64,000 nucleotides of DNA from the NCBI GenBank assembly GCA_034522175.1, contig JAXHLQ010000001.1, positions 4,030,001-4,094,000 on the forward strand. Direction: 5' to 3'. The notes under the pieces are model-generated. The model saw nothing but the letters and a program-made list of their open reading frames with translations, searched no databases and was not told the DNA's origin. Shown here piece by piece: positions 55,047 to 63,870 of this stretch (positions are counted from its first letter, which is position 1; each line of letters opens with the position of its first letter). Source of the DNA: JAIPDZ01 sp034522175. GTDB lineage: Bacteria > Desulfobacterota > DSM-4660 > Desulfatiglandales > Desulfatiglandaceae. Both the position numbers and the translations under genes were made by a program.

Positions 55047-56129
55047 ATGACCGGCAAAGAGCGAATATGGACCGCATTGAGTGTGCAGCAGGCAGACCGG
55101 GTGCCACTCTATATTCACGGGATTAATGAGGTTCCCATTATCAGCATCGGCCGTCACCTGACCGAAGGTCTGCCCGAACCGAAGCAGTTTCATGAGATGA
55201 CCGATTCAGAAAAGATGAAGCTGCTGGATACGCTTTTCCTGATTCATGAGACCTTCGGTGTGGACGGATTTACCTCCTTTGAGATCGGGCATGAAAAGGA
55301 AATCGATGCCCGTCACGTTCAGGATGACTGGGGCGTCGTGTATACGCGCAATCCTCACGGCCTTCCCGTGCCCACCGGACATCCGCTGGAGACGAGATCC
55401 CGCCTGGAGGGCTACATCCCACCCACACCGAACCCGGCCCATCTGCTCCTCCTGCACCTGGCAAGGGAGCGATTCAAGGGAGAGAAGGCCCTGTTCTGGC
55501 TCATGCGGGGCACTTTTGTCATGAGCTGGCGGCTGACCGGCATGGCCAATCTCATGGTACAGATGATCAGAGACCCCCAATTCGTGCACCGTCTTGCCGA
55601 GATGACCCTGACGTTCAATCTTCAGATGCTTGATCTCCTTGTGGACGCCGGGCTCGATGTCCTTGTGATAGAGGACGACATCGCCCAGAACATCGGGCCC
55701 CTGATCTCTCCCAAGCATTTTGAGACGTTTGTGAATCCCTATAACAGGCAGCTTGTCCGGCGCGCCCACGAGAAAGGCCTGAAAGTGGTTCGGCACAGCG
55801 ACGGGAACCTGTGGAAGCTGCTGGATACGCTCTTGGACACCGGTTACGATGGCCTGAATCCCATTGAATCCCATGCCGGGATGCACCTGAAAGATGTCAA
55901 AATCTATTGCGGTGACAGGCTCTGCCTCCTGGGTAATATCGACTGTATCGAACTCCTTCCGCGCGGCGCCCCGGAAGCGGTCGATGCCGCCGTAAGACAA
56001 GCCATCGAAGATGCGGGCGAGGGTGGGGGGCTGATCATCTGTTCATCCAACTCCCTGCATCCAGGGGTCAATCCGGAGAACTGCATCGCCATGTTTGAGG
56101 CGACAAAGCGATACGGACTGTACCGCTGA
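55047..56129 (+). CDS. Uroporphyrinogen decarboxylase-like (URO-D) protein
   Basis: A 360-residue TIM-barrel URO-D-family protein, of the type often serving as a corrinoid methyltransferase in anaerobes rather than in heme synthesis. It begins MTGKERIWTALSVQQADRVPL and has VLVIEDDIAQNIGPLISPK, VVRHSDGNLWKLLD and the C-terminal GGLIICSSNSLHPGV. It starts 18 bases after the BKACE stop. The MtaA/MtbA zinc motif HxCxC is not evident. Substrate unknown. Confidence 0.8.
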   Translation: MTGKERIWTALSVQQADRVPLYIHGINEVPIISIGRHLTEGLPEPKQFHEMTDSEKMKLLDTLFLIHETFGVDGFTSFEIGHEKEIDARHVQDDWGVVYTRNPHGLPVPTGHPLETRSRLEGYIPPTPNPAHLLLLHLARERFKGEKALFWLMRGTFVMSWRLTGMANLMVQMIRDPQFVHRLAEMTLTFNLQMLDLLVDAGLDVLVIEDDIAQNIGPLISPKHFETFVNPYNRQLVRRAHEKGLKVVRHSDGNLWKLLDTLLDTGYDGLNPIESHAGMHLKDVKIYCGDRLCLLGNIDCIELLPRGAPEAVDAAVRQAIEDAGEGGGLIICSSNSLHPGVNPENCIAMFEATKRYGLYR

Positions 56130-56174
56130 GAAATCCACTCAAGACCCTTAGACCCTATATGGAGCAGACCCGTG

Positions 56175-57467
56175 ATGACTTCTCCTTCCACTGACGGCCA
56201 TCGCAGTCCGACCGATTCGTCCGCCTATTTCACCTTCACGCTCCTCTTTTTGTTGTACATGTTCGACTATATTGACCGGCTGGTGATCTCTTCCCTGTTT
56301 CCATTTTTAAAGCAGGACTGGGGATTGACCGACACCCATTGCGGCCTTCTCATTTCGGCGGTCTACTGGTCGATCCTGGTCTTTTCATTGCCTGCATCCA
56401 TTCTGGTGGACCGTTGGAGCCGGAAAAAGAGCATCGGGATCATGTCGCTGATGTGGGGCCTGGCGTGCATCGCCTGTGCGTTCACCCGCAACTTCACCCA
56501 GCTCTTCGCAGCGAGATCCCTGATCGGGATCGGCGAAGCCGGTTATGCCCCCGGCGGCACCGCCATGATTTCGGCTCTTTTTCCCCAGGAAAGGCGTGCC
56601 CGAATGTTGGGGCTATGGAACGCCTCCATTCCCCTGGGCGGGGCATTGGGGGTTGCGATGGGCGGGGTGATTGCCCAGCATCTGGGATGGCGACATGCAT
56701 TTGGCATTGTTGCGATTCCAGGCCTGATCGTGGCGCTCCTCTTCTTCAAGGTGAAGGACTACCGGACCATCGCCCTCCTCCGGGACAGGGGAAACGGGAC
56801 CAATGGAAATATGGCCCGCATGGGTGTTCCTGAAATTGTTCTTCGGTTTATTCGGAACAGAACCCTGATGGCCAATAACTTTGCGTTTGCGGGAAATACC
56901 TTTGTCACGGCTGCACTGTTGACCTGGCTCCCCTCCTATTTCAACCGGCTGGAGGGCCTGTCCATGGACAAGGCGGGACCCAAAAGCGCCATTGTGATGC
57001 TCATGGCCATTGTGGGCGCCCCGCTGGGAGGCTACTTGGCGGACCGGTGGCAGCAGAAAAGGAACACCGCGCGGCTTTTGTTTCCCTCCCTGTCATCCCT
57101 GATCACGGCCGTACTTCTTTTGATCGCGTTTACATCGCTCCGGGGAACCCTTCAGTATGGGGTGCTTCTCCTGGCCGGTATGTCCATCATAGCCTTTGTC
57201 CCCGCCTCGGTGGCCGTCACCCAGGATGTGGTTCATCCCGGTCTCAGAGCCATCTCCTTAAGCCTCTGCGTGATTGTGCAGCATCTATTCGGCAGTGCTC
57301 TGGGACCCCCGTTTATCGGTGTTTTGTCCGACCGATACGGTCTGGAAACCGCCATGCAGTTTCTGGCGCTCTTTGCCTTTCTATCGGGGATTCTCTATTT
57401 CATAGGGTCCTTTTCGTACCCGAAGGATGCGGCCGGGGTCGAGCCGGTGGAGATTGTGATGGAATAG
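56175..57467 (+). CDS. MFS transporter
   Basis: A 430-residue membrane protein with about 12 hydrophobic segments. The loop 2-3 motif reads LPASILVDRWSRKKSIGI (close to the MFS GxxxDRxGRRR rule), and ARSLIGIGEAGYAPGG is the helix-4 signature seen in organic-anion and phthalate-type transporters. The central loop is charged. It follows the URO-D gene by 43 bases, so it may import the operon substrate. GTG at 56172 is an alternative start. Confidence 0.88.
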   Translation: MTSPSTDGHRSPTDSSAYFTFTLLFLLYMFDYIDRLVISSLFPFLKQDWGLTDTHCGLLISAVYWSILVFSLPASILVDRWSRKKSIGIMSLMWGLACIACAFTRNFTQLFAARSLIGIGEAGYAPGGTAMISALFPQERRARMLGLWNASIPLGGALGVAMGGVIAQHLGWRHAFGIVAIPGLIVALLFFKVKDYRTIALLRDRGNGTNGNMARMGVPEIVLRFIRNRTLMANNFAFAGNTFVTAALLTWLPSYFNRLEGLSMDKAGPKSAIVMLMAIVGAPLGGYLADRWQQKRNTARLLFPSLSSLITAVLLLIAFTSLRGTLQYGVLLLAGMSIIAFVPASVAVTQDVVHPGLRAISLSLCVIVQHLFGSALGPPFIGVLSDRYGLETAMQFLALFAFLSGILYFIGSFSYPKDAAGVEPVEIVME

Positions 57468-57747
57468 TATCCAAATCTTCTGTCTTGCTGTTTTCAACGG
57501 GGGTCCTGCCCAACGGCAGTTTCTTGAACCGCCCGCCGTACAATGGAATTTTGCTCGTGCGGACTTTTTATGCTCGTGGTTCTGGGATTTTATCCCTGGT
57601 GGTCAATTTTCCTTGAATGATGAAACGCATTGAACTAAACGATGTTTACAGGCACTTGTCCATCCCAAATGATGGGCTTATTTCCTTTCGAAATCGGTTG
57701 GCGGGCACAGTTGCCGTTTCCCGCCGGGTGCGTGGCTTCGGAGTTTA
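57468..57747. other. Intergenic, no gene
   Basis: 280 bases after the MFS gene. Short frames exist but none resembles a protein I know, and no terminator is clear. Confidence 0.4.
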
Positions 57748-57935
57748 CCCTAACGTTGCATAAAAGTTGAGTTCAAAACGCTATAGATTAGGTCAGCAGG
57801 GGACGATGGGGCATTTTCAAGGGTGAAAGCGTATCGACCATACGGTGAAGTCTTGAAAATGGAACAGCGTTTCTTGATATCCTGATATAGAGTGAGTGAA
57901 ACGATTTTGGGCCAATGCTTTATGCAACGTTAGGG
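57748..57935 (+). mobile_element. 188-bp MITE-like element with perfect 17-bp terminal inverted repeats
   Basis: The left end CCCTAACGTTGCATAAA (57748-57764) and the right end TTTATGCAACGTTAGGG (57919-57935) are exact reverse complements. Both flanks read GTTTAC if the terminal C/G is shared, or TTTA if it is not. Inside, CATTTTCAAG (57812-57821) pairs with 57852-57861 and CGTAT (57830-57834) with ATACG (57840-57844). No protein is encoded. The outer ends recall integron attC core sites (CCTAAC/GTTAGG), but the fit to GTTRRRY is imperfect. Confidence 0.75.
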
Positions 57936-57971
57936 TTTACACTATCACCGGGTAAGGTCATCATAGAAGAA

Positions 57972-58700
57972 ATGCCTAAATCTGCTTCCGCCGTCCCGAC
58001 CTGGGCTTTGACCCTGCGCCGGATAACCCAATATATGTCCCAGGACTTCCTGGGCGGACCTCGTCCGTGGAAGTTTGCGTGGGTGATCAATTTTCAGAAG
58101 GTGGGCACATTTCCCCTTCTTGGGCTTCTGATCGGGTATTACCAGAATTTCACCGTGGCGGCCTGGATCTATCTGGCCCTACACGGCAGCTATGGGATCA
58201 TCTGGTTGATTAAGGATATGGCGTTTCCCGACCCGAACTGGCAGGTCAAGATCACCATCGGCGGCGGCATTAATGCCTTTTTGAGTGTTCTGGGCTGGTA
58301 CTGGGTGTTCGGGTGGCTGTTGATCTCGCGACCATCCACGCCCCATTACCCGCTCCCGGATATGGCCTGGTTTGCCGTCTCGATCACGCTCTGTATGATC
58401 GGATGCGTCATCATGATCACGGCGGACGCCCAGAAGTATTATACGCTCCGAGTTAGGCGGGGGTTGATCACGGACGGAATGCACCGGTATATCCGCCATC
58501 CCAATTACCTCGGCGAGATGATGATCTATCTCGCTTTCGCCCTCATGGTGTGGCACTGGCTGCCGTTTCTGGTGCTGGCCTGGGTGTGGGGAGGACTGTT
58601 CTCAGTGAATATGATCCTGAAAGAGGCCAGCATGTCCCGTTATTCCGAATGGGCGGAATATAAAAAGCGGACGTGGTGGATTATTCCCTATCTGCTTTAG
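57972..58700 (+). CDS. Isoprenylcysteine methyltransferase/steroid 5-alpha-reductase-like membrane protein
   Basis: A 242-residue protein with five or six transmembrane helices. The cofactor-binding end reads GLITDGMHRYIRHPNYLGEMMIYL (starting near 185), the consensus of the ICMT/DUF1295/steroid reductase superfamily. These are SAM methyltransferases or NADPH steroid reductases; which one cannot be said. An in-frame ATG at 57915 lies in the terminal repeat of the preceding element, so I use 57972. Possibly a last member of the lipid gene run. Confidence 0.75.
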   Translation: MPKSASAVPTWALTLRRITQYMSQDFLGGPRPWKFAWVINFQKVGTFPLLGLLIGYYQNFTVAAWIYLALHGSYGIIWLIKDMAFPDPNWQVKITIGGGINAFLSVLGWYWVFGWLLISRPSTPHYPLPDMAWFAVSITLCMIGCVIMITADAQKYYTLRVRRGLITDGMHRYIRHPNYLGEMMIYLAFALMVWHWLPFLVLAWVWGGLFSVNMILKEASMSRYSEWAEYKKRTWWIIPYLL

Positions 58701-58728
58701 GGTCTGTAGAGTAGACAGATCGTGACGC

Positions 58729-60812
58729 ATGCCGAAAATGAAACACGCCTTTCAGACCATCATCAAACATCTCATAGGCGCTGCCAAGACCCCTGCCCTG
58801 TCCGGCATAGATGCGGACGCCCAGTTTTTTCTCAATTCGGACGGAGACCCCTCCATTACCCGTAGACTCAATGCAGCCTTTTTGATGGTCCTGTCTGGAC
58901 CCGACAATGCCGGGTACGAAGCGGCATGGCAGTACCTCAATAAGCTGTCTGTGGATCGCGGCGGGGGCACTTTGGCGCGGTTCTATCTGACGAGTGCGGA
59001 ACAGGTCTTGCGGGAAGTGACGGCGACGGCCCAGTCAAACGAGGAGGTTGCAGAGGCATTAAAGCGGGCGGCAGACTGGTGCGCCGATAATGACGGCCTT
59101 CGGTTCATCTGGCAGGTCTTTTTCCCCGAAGGGACCAGGTGTATCGATGATCCCGAAAAGCGCATATTGGCGTTACGAGATACCCGGAAAATCGACATAA
59201 AAAAACCCAATCCAAATCCGATCAGACGGCCCGCGCGGGACATCCTTTTCATGTCCAACCTCCTGATCACCATCCCACCGGATCCGGGTCGGATCGATTC
59301 AGACGTTTGTTCGGCGGACACTTGTGAGCAGGTGCGGCGCGCAGCCGGGACGGCCCAGAAGTACTGGTATGACCATCCCATCCAAATCGGTGTGCCGCCT
59401 GAAAACAATGAGGCCGTCTATGGACTCCGGGGCCTCAATGCGGCCATGCGAACAGAGAAGGCGAGGGGGGTTGCCCGCCCGGATGACAAGCTGACCTGTA
59501 TCCTGTCCGTGTCCGTGACCCACGAGGGGCTTCAGAGGGGGCCACGAAATATCTCCGGGAGGTGTATGCAGCCATCGAACCCCTTCCCCACATGGATGTG
59601 TTCGTCTTTTCAGAGGTTGATACCCGCCGCATGATTGAAGAGATCCTGATCCCCGGGGCTGAACAACTCCTTGGAATCCCCGAACCCAATCCATTTGAGA
59701 AGATATTCGGTGTGGATGGCGAGTACGGTAGGCACTACAGCTTTCTCAAGGCGTTTTCCGCTTTCTGGCAGGTCCTCATTGACCCGGAAATTAAAGCGTC
59801 TTTCAAAATCGATATGGACCAGGTTTTTGACCAGGATGCGCTCATAAAGGAAACGGGCCTATCCGCTCTGGAGCATTTCACCACCCCGTTGTGGGGGGCC
59901 GAGGGCGTGGATACATCGGGAAGAGCGGTAGATCTCGGACTGATGGCCGGCGCCCTGGTAAATGAAAAGGATATCAAACAGGGCCTTTTTACACCCGATG
60001 TGACCCTTCCCCATGAAATGCCACAGGGGGAGTCACTGATCTTTTACAGCCGGATCCCGCAGGCCATCTCCACCCAGGCCGAGATGATGACCCGATATGA
60101 TAGCCCTCCCCTCGACGGTGTGACCGGCTGTATTCATCGCATTCATGTGACCGGCGGGACGTGCGCCGCCCTCATCCGAAGCCTCCGCCACTACCGGCCG
60201 TTTACTCCCTCCTTCATCGGCCGTGCCGAGGATCAGGCTTTTCTCCTAAGCTCGCTTTTCAGTGACCCGGGACCCAGCCTTCGCTATCTCCACAGACCCG
60301 GATTGATCATGCGGCATGACAAAGAGAGTTTTGCGGCAGAGGCGGTAAAGGGAGCCAAACCGGGGAAGTATGTAGGCGATCTGGTGCGGACGCTTCTGTT
60401 CAGTGCCTATGGCCGGGTCCTGCCGTGGCCCCTAAAAACGATAAAAGATGTGATCGATCCTTTTACCGGGTGTTTTGTATCCCCTATCCCCCTGACCGTG
60501 GTCTCCCTTCGTTTGGCCTTTCATCTAAGCGGTCTCTGGCAGGAGGGAGGTGAGTCCGGTTTGAAAGAGGCGGCACAGATTCAGCAACTTGCGGTCAACC
60601 GTTTGGCGCCGCTTATGAGAGAAATGGATGAGAATCCCGATTTTCTGAGGGCTCGCGTGGGACAGGAAAAATCAGCTTGGAATCTGTTCTATGATCTCAT
60701 GGACCGCTTGGAGAGGGCCATAGCCGAAAAAGATTCATTTGCCTTAGCGCTAAAGAAAAGGGCCGAGACCCTGATCAGGGATTGTGCGGTTCACGTGGGT
60801 CGGTCGGATTGA
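58729..60812 (+). CDS. Large protein of unknown function, possible GT-A glycosyltransferase (frameshifted)
   Basis: A soluble protein of about 694 residues when one G is added to the run at 59526-59529. The first 260 or so residues have no motif I recognise. The second part has DVFVFSEVDTRRMIEE, then KIDMDQVFDQD, a DxD-like metal motif, and AEDQAFLLSSLFS, reminiscent of GT-A glycosyltransferases, followed by a helical C-terminus. The corrected junction reads THEGASEGATKYLREVYAAI. Its 3' end overlaps the convergent engB by 38 bases. Function is a guess. Confidence 0.6.
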
Positions 60813-61410
60813 AAGCGGCCACGGTTTTCATGTGGCTTAAGACCTCATCCCGGCCCTGCCGGGTCCTGGCGGAAAAGATGACCGGCTCATGAGAAATCAC
60901 TCCGCCTGCTCGAATCAGATTTTCCTCTTTTAGTGCCCTTGTGATTATGCTGTGTCGTTTGCGGGTTTCCTGGCGCGATACTTTATCTGCTTTGGTAAGG
61001 ACCACAATCGGCGTAATGGCATAATGATCGAGCCAGTGGAGCAGATCCAGGTCACCGGTCGTCGGGTCTCTCCGAATATCCAGGATAACGACGACCCCTC
61101 GCAGGGTCTCCCGGGTACGCAGATAGGTTTCCACCATTTTGCGCCAGGCATTACGCACTTTGTCCGGCACACGGGCAAAGCCGTAGCCCGGCAGATCCAC
61201 CAGCATCATCTCATTTCCCAGCCGAAAAAAATTGATGGCCTGCGTCCTGCCGGGTTTGGCACTGGTGCGGGCCAGCTTTTTCCGGTTGACCACCGCATTG
61301 ATGAGCGAAGACTTCCCCACGTTGGACCGGCCCGCAAAGGCGATCTCCGGGAGATCCGGGAGCGGATAGTGGCTCTCTTTGTAAGCGCTCTTAAGGAATT
61401 GAACGTCCAT
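60775..61410 (-). CDS. engB: Ribosome biogenesis GTP-binding protein EngB/YsxC
   Basis: A 211-residue Era/EngB-type GTPase for 50S assembly. G1 is AGRSNVGKSSL near residue 27, followed by RTSAKPGRTQAINFF (switch I), G3 VDLPGYGFA, G4 LTKADK and the SAR region of G5. It lies between the unknown gene and the small truncated protein. The convergent overlap with the upstream-lying gene is short. Confidence 0.95.
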   Translation of the reverse strand: MDVQFLKSAYKESHYPLPDLPEIAFAGRSNVGKSSLINAVVNRKKLARTSAKPGRTQAINFFRLGNEMMLVDLPGYGFARVPDKVRNAWRKMVETYLRTRETLRGVVVILDIRRDPTTGDLDLLHWLDHYAITPIVVLTKADKVSRQETRKRHSIITRALKEENLIRAGGVISHEPVIFSARTRQGRDEVLSHMKTVAAFNPTDPREPHNP

Positions 61411-61524
61411 TGATCAGCCGTGCCCATGTGCCAGCAGGGAGGAATTCCGTGATTAAATAAGAAGAGGGCCTTTTCATTAATCTCAACATCTTGCTGAAGC
61501 TCGGGTTTACCGTGAATGTCGTAT

Positions 61525-61737
61525 TCAGTAGAACGACAGGCGAATCATGCCTCCTTCCGCTTTCCAGCCGCGGGGGACCAGGATATGAAAGGCCTGCTGG
61601 TAAGGCTCCTGGTAAAGGTCCAGAAAAACCCCTTGATTCGCCCTATCCTCGCTCGCATCCGCTTTATCTCCCGTTGCCAAAACTATCAGAGCGAAAAGCA
61701 CAATGGCGACGGCCGCGTGATGGCCGTACATCTTCAT
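61525..61737 (-). CDS. Small exported protein, probably a truncated gene
   Basis: A 70-residue protein. An N-terminal signal peptide (HHAAVAIVLFALIVLATG, cleavage near residue 28) is followed by FLDLYQEPYQQAFHILVPRGWKAEGG and then RLSFY and stop. It reads like the beginning of a longer secreted protein cut off by a stop; the next bases on the minus strand contain no obvious continuation. Not recognised. A frameshift or deletion is possible. Confidence 0.45.
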   Translation of the reverse strand: MKMYGHHAAVAIVLFALIVLATGDKADASEDRANQGVFLDLYQEPYQQAFHILVPRGWKAEGGMIRLSFY

Positions 61738-62020
61738 AAAAGGTTTCCTCCCCTTGTTTTTAAGAAGTCGATCATTACCGGGAAACTATAGGGTACTTCC
61801 GCCGAGGGGTCAAGAACGAACATATGTGCTTGGATCGGGTTGATATCGTTCAGTAACGCCTTTAGGGGGGCCAAACTCAGAAAAACAGCAATCCGTAATA
61901 GCCATTGTTGACACAGGCAGGCCGGACCGACTACCCTACTCGCGTTTGGTCTGCGATGGCCCGGTCCAGTGCCTGCCGTGGTCAAAAACGGGATTCCCAT
62001 GTGATGGAGCATCATGACCC
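61738..62020. other. Intergenic, no gene
   Basis: 283 bases between the truncated protein and the AI-2E transporter gene. I see no tRNA, terminator or repeat copy in it. It should hold the divergent promoters. Confidence 0.4.
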
Positions 62021-63523
62021 ATGCGCGTGATTTCAGACTGGTTTAAGCGATTTTTTTCCGACCCCCAGGTGGTTATTCTGACGCTCCTGCTGATTGTGGG
62101 GTTCCTGAGTATTGTGTTTCTCGGAAGAATGCTGGCACCGGTATTTGCCAGTGTGATCGTTGCCTATCTCTTAGTGCGCTGTCTCATAAATTTTGTCCTT
62201 AATTCTGGCAATTTAACAGCACCGCAAATGGTGGGTTCAATGAAATCACAGTATTCAAATCCCAAATCACAAATCCCGCTGAAGTCGGGATCTTCGACTA
62301 TATCCAAATTCCAATCCCGCGCAATCGCGGGATCGAAATTCGAAACAACGCGTGCAAAGGATTGGAGGCACACCCTTGATATGGACCCCAAAATCAATTA
62401 AGTGATGCCGGGCGATTTACGACATTCCCACGGGTACTGCCCCGGCCCAAAAGGGAAATTTTTCGTCTTAAACCTTGCGATTTGGTCATTGGGATTTATT
62501 TGAAATTTGGTGCTTGGGAGTTGGAGATTCCGCGTCTCTGTCTGTTTTAAGTGGGTTAAATAGGGACCGTTTTCTGCGAATAACATCTTGCCATTATCGG
62601 GGACAGAACTTATGAGACGCGGCATTAGAAGGCCTGGTGATTCGCCTCCAGTCGTTCCGCGTGCCAAGGGCGCTTTCGGTTGCACTCGTCTTTTCAGGTT
62701 TCAGGGGTTGTTTCCGCTCCTGTGGCGGCAGTCCGTCCAACTCTTTCAGCAGCTGCCCACCATGATGTCATGGAGTCAGGAACAGCTGATGAGACTGCCC
62801 GAGCGTTACCCGGACTTTGTGAGTGAACAGCAGATCCTGGACCTCATCGGTTCCCTCCGGGCGGAGTTGGCCCATGTGGGACAACGGCTCTTGTCGATCT
62901 CCCTGTTATCGGTGAGGATCGTGATCTGGATCCTCGTCTATATCTTTCTGATGCCGCTGCTGGTTTTCTTTTTGTTAAAGGACAAAGACCGCATCCTGGG
63001 GTGGATCACCGGTTTCATCCCCGAGCACCGACGGCTGGCCGCCAGGGTCTGGCACGAAGTGGATGAGCAGATGGGAAATTATATTCGGGGGAAATTCTAT
63101 GAAATCTTGATCCTATGGTCGGCCAGCTATTTAATTTTCGCGTTACTGGGCTTGGAATTTGCGGTGTTACTGGGATTCTTTGTGGGGCTTTCCGTGCTGG
63201 TTCCCTATTTCGGGGCAGTTTTTATTGCGCTGCCGGTGGCCATGGTGGCCTATTTTCAGTGGGGCCTGTGTCCTCAATTCCTGTACGTGGTCCTGGCATA
63301 CATCGTGATTCAGATTCTGGATGGCAATGTCCTGGTGACCCTCCTGTTTTCCGAGGTGGTCAATCTTCATCCCATTGCCATCATCATTGCGGTGCTCTTT
63401 TTCGGCGGTGTTTTCGGTTTTTGGGGTGTGTTCTTCGCCATCCCTCTGGCCACGCTGGTGAAAGCGATCCTGAATGTGCGACCCGGACCGCCCGTTACAG
63501 ACGGGGATAGCCCGGGGACTTGA
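62021..63523 (+). pseudogene. AI-2E family (PerM-like) transporter interrupted by a MITE and a frameshift
   Basis: A multi-spanning membrane protein of the PerM/AI-2E family. The first 51 residues run to VIVAYLL; the gene resumes at 62625 with EGLVIRLQSFRVPRALSVAL, in the same frame if 62171-62624 is removed. A missing G in the run at 62704-62707 then shifts the frame before LLWRQSVQLFQQ. The rest has the family segments LVPYFGAVFIALPVA, LDGNVLVTLLFSE and LHPIAIIIAVLFFGGVFG. With both corrections the protein is 349 residues, normal length. The insertion is a genuine event; the frameshift may be a sequence error. Confidence 0.9.
62175..62624 (+). mobile_element. 450-bp MITE with imperfect inverted ends and TTAG target duplication
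   Basis: TTAG flanks both sides (62171-62174 and 62625-62628). The left end starts TGCGCTGTCTCATAAATTTT and the reverse complement of the right end starts TGCCGCGTCTCATAAGTTCT, pairing over about 36 bases. The interior has A/T-rich words (AAATCCCAAATC, GAAATTTGG) in inverted pairs and no credible transposase, so it is non-autonomous. The target site fits the YTAR type used by some IS5-family elements; a 3-bp TTA duplication would also fit. It splits the AI-2E gene. Confidence 0.85.
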
Positions 63524-63870
63524 CCTCGTCTTCAGGCGGAAAAAGCCAGGGAGAGGGATCGATCCTCGGTGGATTGGGACGGCTGATCGACGGCAGGTGA
63601 AACCCCTTTCATCCTTGGACCCAGAACCCAGAACCTGCGATCTTGAGCTTTGAGCGTTTACCCTCGCGCCTCAAACCCAATGCCTTACGCCTCAAACAAG
63701 GACAGCTGCCTTACCCGTCTGAAAGAAGGTAAGGAAAACCCCTCGGAGGGTCAAGCAGAAATCGGCCAGGGTAAAAAGAATAGCTTAACGTATGCCGATT
63801 GTTATGGTAATACGTCAAAAAGCGCATGTAGCCTGGTTCGACAGGCCTGCAAAAAAACAGAAGGTCGCCC
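63524..63870. other. Intergenic with small hairpins
   Basis: 347 bases. The CCCAGAACCCAGAACC words near 63620 are typical of the repeats seen elsewhere. A CCTTACC/GGTAAGG stem at 63712-63734 and a nearby CCCTC/GAGGG stem could be leader structure of the next gene. No known riboswitch is recognised and no gene is seen. Confidence 0.45.

Noticed and set aside
57748..57935. Integron attC site
   Set aside because: The ends resemble core sites, but the 17-bp stem is perfect and long and the last base of GTTRRRY does not fit; MITE is the better description.
61734..62015. 93-residue minus-strand frame before the AI-2E gene
   Set aside because: Composition and content do not resemble a protein, and no ribosome site or homologue-like motif is seen.
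13000..62707. Selenocysteine or programmed frameshifting as explanation for the split genes
   Set aside because: SelA makes Sec possible, but every split is repaired by one base at or next to a homopolymer run and not by reading TGA.
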